Origin: JAFEDN01 sp963712715
Lineage (GTDB): Bacteria > Pseudomonadota > Gammaproteobacteria > Coxiellales > Coxiellaceae
NCBI GenBank assembly: GCA_963712715.1
Contig: CAVQJI010000058.1
Location: 62,001 to 126,000, forward strand
Direction of reading: 5' to 3'
Length of the DNA: 64,000 bases
The translations under genes were made by a program, and so were the position numbers. Positions 18,975-26,485 of this stretch are shown in pieces (the stretch's first letter is position 1; each line of letters opens with the position of its first letter). The notes beneath the pieces were generated by a model. The model made no database searches, had not been told where the DNA came from, and was given only the letters and a program-made list of their open reading frames with translations.

Positions 18975-21263
18975 CTAATTATTGTTCATTTGCGCAGGGG
19001 CAGAGTCCGCAGCGGGTTTTTGGGCAGGGGCGGAGTGTGATAAGGCTCGGCTGAGTTCTGTTAATTGGTTTATTAGTAGACTATCGTCATCTTCGCTGAT
19101 TCCGAATTCTTCTTTTAACGCCTTCGCGGATTGACTCTTGCCATTTTTAATGTTCTGAATCAGTGCGTTGATCATTTCGGAGGGGTGATTAGTTTTGGGC
19201 AACTTTTCTTGCGGACTGCACTTTTTCAGCACTTCTTCGAAAACCTTATTTAATTCCGTTAAAGGCAAGTTTGCAGTGCGGCTTCGGGAAAACAAACCAA
19301 TTCCCAGAGCAGTGCTGGCGGCCAAAACGCTTAAAGCGCCGGCCAAAGATCCCGCGTTCGCATGTAAAGTTCTTAATAAATCTATTCCTAAAACTCGGAC
19401 GGCGTGAAACGCCGTTGGAGGAAGCATCACTTTGGCAAGTAGTAAAACAGCGACTGCTCCACCCGCGTACTTCAAAAATTTAATGACTTGGGAATGTTGT
19501 TTTTTTAATTCGTGCGAAGCCAGGCTTTGTAAGGTTTCATTGCGGCTTTCTGCTAATTTTTCTATCTGAGAGACCGCCTCTGTATTTTCAGAAAATTTAT
19601 ATTTTGCCTCTTTCAGATGTTTTTTAATTTCAGGAATAGTTTCGGCGGAGTTAATTTTTTGAGTGTACTCGCTTAATAGTAAAGAGATTGTTCTTGCCTG
19701 TGCAACTTTTTCAAAATGATTATCCTCTGCCTTGGTGAATAAGCCGGAATTTCTTCTTTCAGCCCTTTTTTTATTAATGATTTGGGCCACCTTCTTTAGA
19801 TTTTTTTCATCTGAAAGTTGCACTGTGAATTCGTCTTCTTTATAAATTCTTTGTTTACGTTGCAAGATATCCTGAGGTTGCGAATTTTTTTGATCGGATA
19901 TTTCTACAGATTCCTTAATTAATTTTTCAAATTGACTGTATTGCTCTTCGAATCTTTTATCCAGATCGGGATGGTTTGACTCATATTTTCTTTTAAAAGC
20001 AATATGGTCTTCACCCAATTTTTGCAAAAATTCCTCTTGATGGTCTTTTAAAGATTTTACAAATTCGGGAATTTTAGTTAGCTGTTTTTTAACTTGATTC
20101 CTGCGCTGTGAATCTTCTCTTAATAAACGGAATTTTAAATTATCAGCAGCATATTCATCATTGTAAAGAATTTCCAACTCAGCATTTTCTTGAGTTATCG
20201 CGTTATCGATTCCTTTGAGCTTCAGGGGTGCAGTTCCTTTTTTCTCAGCCAGTTCAGCACGTTGTTTTTGCAATTCAGTGATATTTTTTTGTTTATTTAT
20301 TCTAACCTGCCGGATGTGGCTAATTTTCGCCGTCATTTCCTTTTCGATGATATCCGTCGGCGTGGTGATATAACGTGCATAATGATATGCTTTCCATTTT
20401 ATAAATTCAGGATGATAGGCTAAATCGGTAAATTGTTTGGTCAGGTTTTTATCGCTATTATTCGCTTCATCCCAACCTTTATCGCTGGCTCTTATACCTA
20501 AAAAAGACTTGACGGAATGCCACCATTTTTTTCCACCCACAAAACGACGGGTAACTCCCGGCCAAAAATGCAGGTTGGTGACGCCGATAGGGAAAGTGGC
20601 AAAGCTTTCAGGAGTGATTTTAATTTCCGCCAATTGCGGGCGTGGAAATAAAGCAGAACGAATATTATCGGCTATGCCAATAATGTTTGCGATAAATTTT
20701 TCCGTCAGGCTTTGATAGGACATGTCGAAGTCGATACGATAGTAATGATCTTTGCCGCCTTTGTGGATGACGATGATGTTTTCGCGGTGTAGGTCATCTT
20801 CACAATTGGTATGACTGTAAACCATGACACCGGCCAAACTATAATAATCGGTTTTATCGCTGCTAAATTCACAATCCCGTTGTAATGGATGAGAAGGCTC
20901 CGGGAGGCCGGTAGAAATCGTCCCAACAATTTCATCTTTTTTAGAATAAACCAATTCTGAAGAGGAAGAATATTCAGGAAAATATACGTTCCACGGAGCC
21001 CCGGCGAGCGCTTCCTGAATGGATAAGTTTTTCTTATTTTTTTTATTGAGTTTGAAGAAAAATTTATGATCTTCAGCGCTAATGCCGAAGGTTATGTGCC
21101 CGCTTTTTCCATATTGTTCTATAAAACCCGGTTCTTCAGGCGATTCAGAAAATACCGGTGTTTTCTTTTCTTCAGGACCCGTCCAACCGCCTAATTTCCA
21201 AAACCTGCCTGATTTCCACGCTTCTGCACCTAATACTTTCTTCATATAAGGCCATTTTAACAT
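18975..21263 (-). CDS. Kinase-like coiled-coil membrane protein (putative effector)
   Basis: 762 residues, no family recognised as a whole. Residues ~150-190 contain DDLHRENIIVIHKG (H159, N162) followed by YRIDFDMSY (D178-D180). This spacing and the HxxN/DFD pairing resemble the catalytic and metal loops of aminoglycoside/protein-kinase-like folds; I see no clear P-loop. Residues ~300-600 are highly charged and helical (likely coiled coil, KNITELQKQRAELAEKKGT). Near residues 605-680 two hydrophobic helices (GGAVAVLLLAKVML; LAGALSVLAASTALGIGLF) form a probable membrane hairpin, followed by an Ala/Pro-rich tail. Start is uncertain: ATG 21263 overlaps AAGGA, while ATG 21245 (MKKVLGAEAWK) is also plausible. 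The gene is convergent with purL. Architecture suggests a membrane-targeted secreted effector, by inference. Confidence 0.6.
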   Translation of the reverse strand: MLKWPYMKKVLGAEAWKSGRFWKLGGWTGPEEKKTPVFSESPEEPGFIEQYGKSGHITFGISAEDHKFFFKLNKKNKKNLSIQEALAGAPWNVYFPEYSSSSELVYSKKDEIVGTISTGLPEPSHPLQRDCEFSSDKTDYYSLAGVMVYSHTNCEDDLHRENIIVIHKGGKDHYYRIDFDMSYQSLTEKFIANIIGIADNIRSALFPRPQLAEIKITPESFATFPIGVTNLHFWPGVTRRFVGGKKWWHSVKSFLGIRASDKGWDEANNSDKNLTKQFTDLAYHPEFIKWKAYHYARYITTPTDIIEKEMTAKISHIRQVRINKQKNITELQKQRAELAEKKGTAPLKLKGIDNAITQENAELEILYNDEYAADNLKFRLLREDSQRRNQVKKQLTKIPEFVKSLKDHQEEFLQKLGEDHIAFKRKYESNHPDLDKRFEEQYSQFEKLIKESVEISDQKNSQPQDILQRKQRIYKEDEFTVQLSDEKNLKKVAQIINKKRAERRNSGLFTKAEDNHFEKVAQARTISLLLSEYTQKINSAETIPEIKKHLKEAKYKFSENTEAVSQIEKLAESRNETLQSLASHELKKQHSQVIKFLKYAGGAVAVLLLAKVMLPPTAFHAVRVLGIDLLRTLHANAGSLAGALSVLAASTALGIGLFSRSRTANLPLTELNKVFEEVLKKCSPQEKLPKTNHPSEMINALIQNIKNGKSQSAKALKEEFGISEDDDSLLINQLTELSRALSHSAPAQKPAADSAPAQMNNN

Positions 21264-21342
21264 CCTTATATTAAGTAAATATTAAATGCATTTGTAACTA
21301 TTCGTACCCAATTTTGCAAGGGAAAAAAGGCTCGTCGTCCCG

Positions 21343-21517
21343 CGACTTGTTCGCATAGGCGTCAGTTTAAGGATTTTTTTCCCAAAAGACGCCGTCATTG
21401 CGAGCGCCAGCGAAGCAATCCAGTACAGAATTTCTACAAAGCTCGTACTGGATTGCTTCGCTGGCGCTCGCAATGACGGCTAAACTTCCTTAAACTGACG
21501 CCTATGCGGCTTGTTCG
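21343..21517. repeat. Nested palindromic element (153 bp) with imperfect 11-bp flanking duplication
   Basis: An element from 21354 to 21506 has ends CATAGGCGTCAGTTTAAG / CTTAAACTGACGCCTATG, flanked by CGACTTGTTCG (21343-21353) and CGGCTTGTTCG (21507-21517), 10 of 11 identical. It encloses a GTCATTGCGAGCG palindrome (21394-21477). Outside lie further inverted segments (CGTCGTCCCGCG ... CGCAGGACGACG and GGATCCAG ... CTGGATCC). The whole 316-bp gap 21264-21579 is made of these repeats; no gene is seen. Confidence 0.8.
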
Positions 21518-21579
21518 CGGGATCCAGAGGGCTTCCACTGGATCCTGCGGACAAGCCGCAGGACGACGCTTATTGGGCA

Positions 21580-21879
21580 TTAATCCTCGTGTTCGATATC
21601 CGTTAAGGGTTTTTGAGTAAACAGATACTCTTTGAGCTCCTTGTCGAAAATGGGGTCGCGGCGGCGGATCCATTCAAGGACCATGGCGGCGTGTTCTTTT
21701 TCTTCGTCGCGGTTGTGCTGCAAAATGGCGCGCAATTCGGGGTCCTTGCAGGCGTCCATACGCTGATTATACCAGTCTACCGCTTCCAGTTCTTCCATCA
21801 GGGAAGTAATGGCGCGGTGCATGTCCCGGGTTTCATCGCTGAGTTCGGAAATGGGTTCGTGGTAGCCTTCGTGTGACAT
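21580..21879 (-). CDS. Encapsulated ferritin-like protein (EncFtn family)
   Basis: A 99-residue, two-helix ferritin-like protein. EELEAVDWYNQR (residues 29-40) and HNRDEEKEHAAM (55-66) are the family's iron-binding helices; in characterised EncFtn proteins two half-sites from neighbouring subunits make a ferroxidase centre, and the protein is stored inside an encapsulin nanocompartment. The sequence ends YLFTQKPLTDIEHED, without the hydrophobic-glycine cargo-loading tail, and no encapsulin gene is nearby. It lies 17 bp after kup on the same strand, with GGAGAAAAAC before the ATG. It probably oxidises or stores iron; whether it is packaged cannot be told from this window. Confidence 0.85.
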   Translation of the reverse strand: MSHEGYHEPISELSDETRDMHRAITSLMEELEAVDWYNQRMDACKDPELRAILQHNRDEEKEHAAMVLEWIRRRDPIFDKELKEYLFTQKPLTDIEHED

Positions 21880-21896
21880 TGTTTTTCTCCAATCAT

Positions 21897-23771
21897 TTAT
21901 AAACGGAAATAAGTACCTATCGCTACCGTTTTGTTATACGGCAGGGAATAAAACTGGATATCAGGCACGGCGTTGCGCAACATAAATGAAAATAAATATT
22001 TTTGCCAATTCCATAAAGAGTCAATTTTGTTTTTAGTAATTTCTATAGCGATAATTTCGACAAAAAACGCCATGCTCTTAACGTCTATCTGAAAGGGCAG
22101 GTCCATGGTTTTAGTCATCACTTCCAGAATATTCGGTAAATGCACATCTTCTGCAAAACCATAGCGGACATTCAGCAGGTAAAAGCCCTCGGCTTTTTGC
22201 AAAATCTCGAATTTTCCGGATAACGGCGTGAAGGGTTTATTCTCAATCAGCACACTGACAAAAATCACCGTCTTGGTGAGGATGCGATTGATTTTCAAAT
22301 GATGCAATAAACTGCCGCCCATTTCATCATACGGATCGGTAATAAAGAGAGTAGTGCCCGGCAATCGCGGAATGGTTTTCGCATTCAGATCAGCGATAAT
22401 GTTAGAATCTTTCAAAGCATCCTGATAATTTAACCGGCGTAATTGCTTAAACCCTTTGCGCCAGGTATACATCACCACAATGCCTGCGGCGGTAATGACT
22501 AACGGAATCCAGCCTCCCGTTAAAAATTTAAAAGAATTACCGAGTAAGTTGGCGATATCGATAATCATGAATAAAATAAAGACCGAAAGTTGCAGGAAAT
22601 TCCAGCGCCAGACACTATAAGCCACTTGCGCCACCAGTAAGGTGGTGATAATCATATACAGGTTAACCGCAATGCCGTAAGCATTGCCTAAATTCTCAGA
22701 TGACCCAAACATAATCACCAGCCCGCAAGTTCCCACGGTCAGGAACAGATTAATCAGTGGCACATAAATTTGGCCTTTTTCAACGACGGAAGTTTGAATT
22801 ATTTTGAACCGCGGTACTAAATTTAATAAGATCGCCTGTTTTATAATCGAAAATACCGCGGAAATAATCGCCTGGGAGGCAATAATCGTCGCAAAAGTCG
22901 CTAAAACAATCAGTATCGGTAAAAACCAGGACGGCGAAAGACTATAAAATGGGTTGGTAATAGCCGAAGGGTGGATCAGTAAATATGCTCCCTGTCCAAA
23001 GTAATTTAATAATAATCCGGGCAATGCCACCACGAACCAGGCCAGGCGGATGGAATTTTTATTAAAATGACCAATGTCCGCGTACAGTGCTTCGCCGCCG
23101 GTAACCGCCAAAAAGACGCCTCCCAGCGCCACCAGTGCCATGCTTTTCTCTTCCATAAAAAAATGATAGGCATAATAGGGATTTATGGCGGCGAGAATGC
23201 TGGGATGATTGATTATTTGCAGCAGTCCGAGAACGCCAATCACTATAAACCAGGCAAGAATAATGGGGGCGAATAGATTGCCCAGTTTACCGGTGCCGGC
23301 TCGCTGTAACCAGAATAGACACAGTAAAATAATCAGAGTGCCTGGAATAACGAATTTAGTAAATTCCACAGAAACGGCTTCCAGTCCTTCCATCGCGCTG
23401 AGTACGGAAATGGCGGGAGTGATCATGCCGTCGCCGATAATCAGTCCAATACCCACGATGGTGATAAACATCAGAAGCCGGCCTTCGCCCTTGATTTTTT
23501 GCTTTAATAATGAAGACAGCGCTAAAATTCCGCCTTCGCCATCGTTGTCGGCCCTCAGGATAATCAGCAGGTATTTGCAGCAAATAATGAGTATTAAATA
23601 CCAAAAAATCAGCGAAAGCACGCCATAGACATGGGACGCCGTAGCGGGAATGTGTAATAACGCCTGCCGCAGGGAGTACAGCGGGCTGGTACCGATATCA
23701 CCATAGACTACGCCCAGAGCCCCGAAAGAAAGTCCCAGCAGCCGGCGCCAGTCTATTGAATCATCTTCCAT
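21897..23771 (-). CDS. kup: KUP/HAK-type low-affinity potassium transporter
   Basis: A 624-residue inner-membrane K+ importer. The family N-terminal hallmark is clear (LSFGALGVVYGDIGTSPLYSL, with GDIGTSPLY), followed by about 12 membrane helices (residues ~15-430), including VALGGVFLAVTGGEALYADI and NYFGQGAYLL, and a soluble C-terminal domain. Length is typical. The stop is 17 bp upstream of the ferritin-like gene, so both may share a transcript. Confidence 0.95.
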   Translation of the reverse strand: MEDDSIDWRRLLGLSFGALGVVYGDIGTSPLYSLRQALLHIPATASHVYGVLSLIFWYLILIICCKYLLIILRADNDGEGGILALSSLLKQKIKGEGRLLMFITIVGIGLIIGDGMITPAISVLSAMEGLEAVSVEFTKFVIPGTLIILLCLFWLQRAGTGKLGNLFAPIILAWFIVIGVLGLLQIINHPSILAAINPYYAYHFFMEEKSMALVALGGVFLAVTGGEALYADIGHFNKNSIRLAWFVVALPGLLLNYFGQGAYLLIHPSAITNPFYSLSPSWFLPILIVLATFATIIASQAIISAVFSIIKQAILLNLVPRFKIIQTSVVEKGQIYVPLINLFLTVGTCGLVIMFGSSENLGNAYGIAVNLYMIITTLLVAQVAYSVWRWNFLQLSVFILFMIIDIANLLGNSFKFLTGGWIPLVITAAGIVVMYTWRKGFKQLRRLNYQDALKDSNIIADLNAKTIPRLPGTTLFITDPYDEMGGSLLHHLKINRILTKTVIFVSVLIENKPFTPLSGKFEILQKAEGFYLLNVRYGFAEDVHLPNILEVMTKTMDLPFQIDVKSMAFFVEIIAIEITKNKIDSLWNWQKYLFSFMLRNAVPDIQFYSLPYNKTVAIGTYFRL

Positions 23772-23875
23772 CAGTCAGATTGCCTTTGTCAAAAAATTTA
23801 CCATGATTTTACCAATAACCAGCCCTAACCTCAACCTTTGAGGTGGCTATGGTTCCGGCCTATGGCCTGTCTATC

Positions 23876-23905
23876 TTGTCGGGGTATAATGATTGTTGTT
23901 ATACT
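23876..23905 (+). promoter_or_regulatory. Candidate promoter of the first ankyrin/ART-like gene
   Basis: TTGTCG (23876-23881), an 18-bp spacer and TATACT (23900-23905) lie ahead of AAGGGGAA and the ATG at 23932. A second -10-like TATAAT is at 23885. The block from CTTG through TTATACTTTCGGGATGA closely matches the one before ppiB at 28835-28874. Confidence 0.4.
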
Positions 23906-23931
23906 TTCGGGATGAACATAAAGGGGAAATA

Positions 23932-26116
23932 ATGGAAATCAATATAGTTTTACGTACCTGGCACGTCGTATTAGTTTTAAAAGTCTCTACTGATCTGACG
24001 CTGGGAGATCTGCTTAAGCTAATCTTCAGCTCAAAAAAGCGGCTTTTGCCATATCACTTTCGTATTCCGAAAGATGGTTCAAAATTAAAAAAATCCATTT
24101 CTACCCATGTAAAGAAACCCCTGAAGCAATTATTGGGTAAAGATTTCTGCATTGAATTCATATTTCCCTACGAGAAAATTCGACCCACTCTTTTAAAGAA
24201 AAATGTATTGCAGCATCTGGCTGGGAAAAAGACGAATTTGGCGCCTGATTTAAAGCAAAAAGATGAAAAGCTTGCCGTGGTGAGCATACGTACACTTCCA
24301 TCCGGTGTGGGAATTTTACATTCCAAAGCCGGATTTGGGATACTGGAGAAGCGGGATATAATACTCTATAACGATCAAATTAATTTTCAATTGATAGAGG
24401 GTTTAAACGCTCCCTTACATATCGCCGCATTTTCTGGAACCAGCATCGATCTCCTGTTAGCGGCCGGAGCAGACATAAACCTACGTAATGATGAAATGAT
24501 GACCCCGTTTGACATAGTTAAAAAAACAAATAATGAAGAGATAATGACTCAGCTACTGGATGCTAAAGTAAATTTGATCTGCAGGGATCGAGGCGGTGAT
24601 CCCAATGTCCAAACTGACCTCGGCAACACTGCGTTACATAATGCGGCCCGGCTCAATGATGGTGATTTGGCATCGGCTTTACTGCGATGGGGTGCGAATC
24701 CTGGAATAAAAAACGATGAGAATCAATTTCCTCTGGAATTAATGACATCTGAAAAGGAAGCGAAAATTTTAATCAGGCATGGGGAATTTCTTCAATCGGT
24801 TCCTTCAGGGACGGATAGAGATCGGTTGGTTGGTTTTTACCAGCAATATTTTATCAATCCTATATTTGCCGAGTTTCTCTTTGAGCCTGTGTGTGTGCGG
24901 CCAATCCCGTTTACCAGCATAGTGAATATCATTAGCAGCTTCGTCTCGTTTGAAGAAAAAGACTGGAAGAAGCTTTTATCTAATTTTCAAACAGTTAAAG
25001 ACGCTATTAGAGTGAGAAGAACCGAGAGTACATTAAAAAATTTGAAACAAAACGCCCTGGAAAAAGAGCGTGGCATTTTGCCGGTACAGGGACCTGCGCC
25101 TCTTAAAGATGCCACATTGGATTTTGAATACATTGTGCGTGCTTTTATAAACGATGTCCCCATTTCTCTTTGCGAAGATAAAGCAAATGGCGGCGATATA
25201 CTTGCCATCATTAAGCAGGATAAATATTATTTTTTCAATGTAAACGGAATTCTGGCCAGAGAACCTGATGTAGAGCACATTAGGCTCTCTGATGCCGATT
25301 TGAAAAAATGTTATACACATTTAACTGAAATTTATGAAAAATTTTATGAAAAATTTGATATAAATGGAGGGATTGCCAGAGTTGAATCTGATTTTAAAGA
25401 AAATGAATGTAAATATGATGTTGACAGTCAAATTTTGCATCCAGCAGAAAAACTGGCTATTTTCTTGTACACCGGTCAAAGTTTACACAAAGACATCAAT
25501 AATTTTTTTAGAAATCCTCATAAGCACAGACAGCTTCTTTTGAAAAACTCAAAAGCTATTTTTTTAATTGCAACTGTCGTCACGCATGCACTTGCTAAAC
25601 TTCCGGATACTGACGAGTTCCCGGAAGCAATAAGATTTGAAGAAAATTCCCCCACACGAATTGAAATTTTGAAAAAAAATTCTGTTGTCTATGAGAAATC
25701 TTTGCTGAGTTCATATGGTGTGCGGGAGTTTTGTTTCGCACATCGAATGTTCCCAGAGAGTTTCTGCTATTTATTATTTTATTAAAAACTGCAGAAGAAA
25801 ATGCATACGAGCCTGGTCTGGATTACCGGGTGAAGATGAGATTTTATTCGGCATCGGTACGAAATTTCTTTTATTGGAATCATATAAAGATAGTGACGGC
25901 CGGGAGTTTTTTATATATAAACCGTTCGACGGTTTGGGAGTAAAAATACAGCCAATATCACAATCGATTCCGCAAACATTGTTTCCTGGTCCAAAGACCG
26001 GAACAATGCAAACGGATGGTAAGCAGGAATTGGTTAAACGCCTACAAAGCTATGTGGGGGAACACGAGCATTCTTCCAAAAAACCCAGGATAACACTAGG
26101 TACGCCATCCACTTAA
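23932..26116 (+). pseudogene. Ankyrin-repeat protein with ART-like C-terminus, frame-changed paralogue
   Basis: A paralogue of the intact gene at 29484. The start ATG 23932 (MEINIVLRTWHV) has AAGGGGAA upstream. Residues ~1-85 may be a ubiquitin-like fold; ankyrin repeats follow (~155-275: APLHIAAFSGTSIDLLLAAG; GNTALHNAARLNDGDLASAL). The first frame runs through YEKSLLSSYG and ends out of register at 25785. The paralogue's next block, YYFIKN..KKCI...EDEILFGIGTKF, is in another frame to 26116. One extra base near 25750-25770 accounts for it. The break falls between the Ser-Thr-like motif and the Glu-x-Glu motif of the presumed ADP-ribosyltransferase fold, so a truncated product would lack the catalytic glutamate. 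The last codons and stop come from the palindromic element that starts at 26100. Confidence 0.7.
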
Positions 26117-26462
26117 TTCCGTCCACTCTGGCGCCCAGGCTGGATGCAGATTTGAATGTTTTTTTGCAAGAAAAATGCGCGCATAGTCATTCTATGTAAG
26201 TGTTTTTCTTGCAAAAAAACATTCAACCTAAATTCGGCGGTTGCCTCCGTAGCGAGAAGACCTAGTGCGCTGAAGATTGAGGCTTTTTTGTGGATTTTTT
26301 CCTGAAACAGTACTCACCCGTACGGTGAAGGAAAAAATCCACAAAAAAGCCTCAAGATTCAGTGCAATAGGTCTTCGCAGTAGGAGGCAACCGCCGAATT
26401 TAGGTTCAAAGATGCGTCCAGAATGGGATGCCAGAGTGGACGGAATTAAGTGGATGGCGTAC
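26100..26462. repeat. 363-bp foldback element: 33-bp perfect ends enclosing two large hairpins
   Basis: The ends 26100-26132 and 26430-26462 are exact 33-bp inverted repeats (GTACGCCATCCACTTAATTC at the left). Inside are hairpin 1, with perfect 24-bp arms 26152-26175 / 26203-26226 (GCAAGAAAAA core), and hairpin 2, 26227-26404, with arms beginning CCTAAATTCGGCGG and an inner A/T-rich stem. The whole could fold into a three-way cruciform. No coding gene or clear target duplication is seen. It fills the gap between the broken ankyrin gene and the Sel1 gene and overlaps the former's stop. Confidence 0.85.
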
Positions 26463-26465
26463 TAA

Positions 26466-26485
26466 GGTCTGTTGATCAACAGACC
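26466..26485. repeat. Palindrome GGTCTGTT-GA-TC-AACAGACC
   Basis: A perfect 20-bp palindrome directly after the Sel1 gene stop. Its arm (TCTGTT/AACAGACCCT) recurs at 43359-43370, 43511-43522, 44527-44537 and 63722-63731, so it is part of another dispersed repeat family. Confidence 0.7.

Noticed and set aside
26277..26465. A 62-residue ORF between the broken ankyrin gene and the Sel1 gene
   Set aside because: It lies wholly within the foldback element and has no homology or SD.
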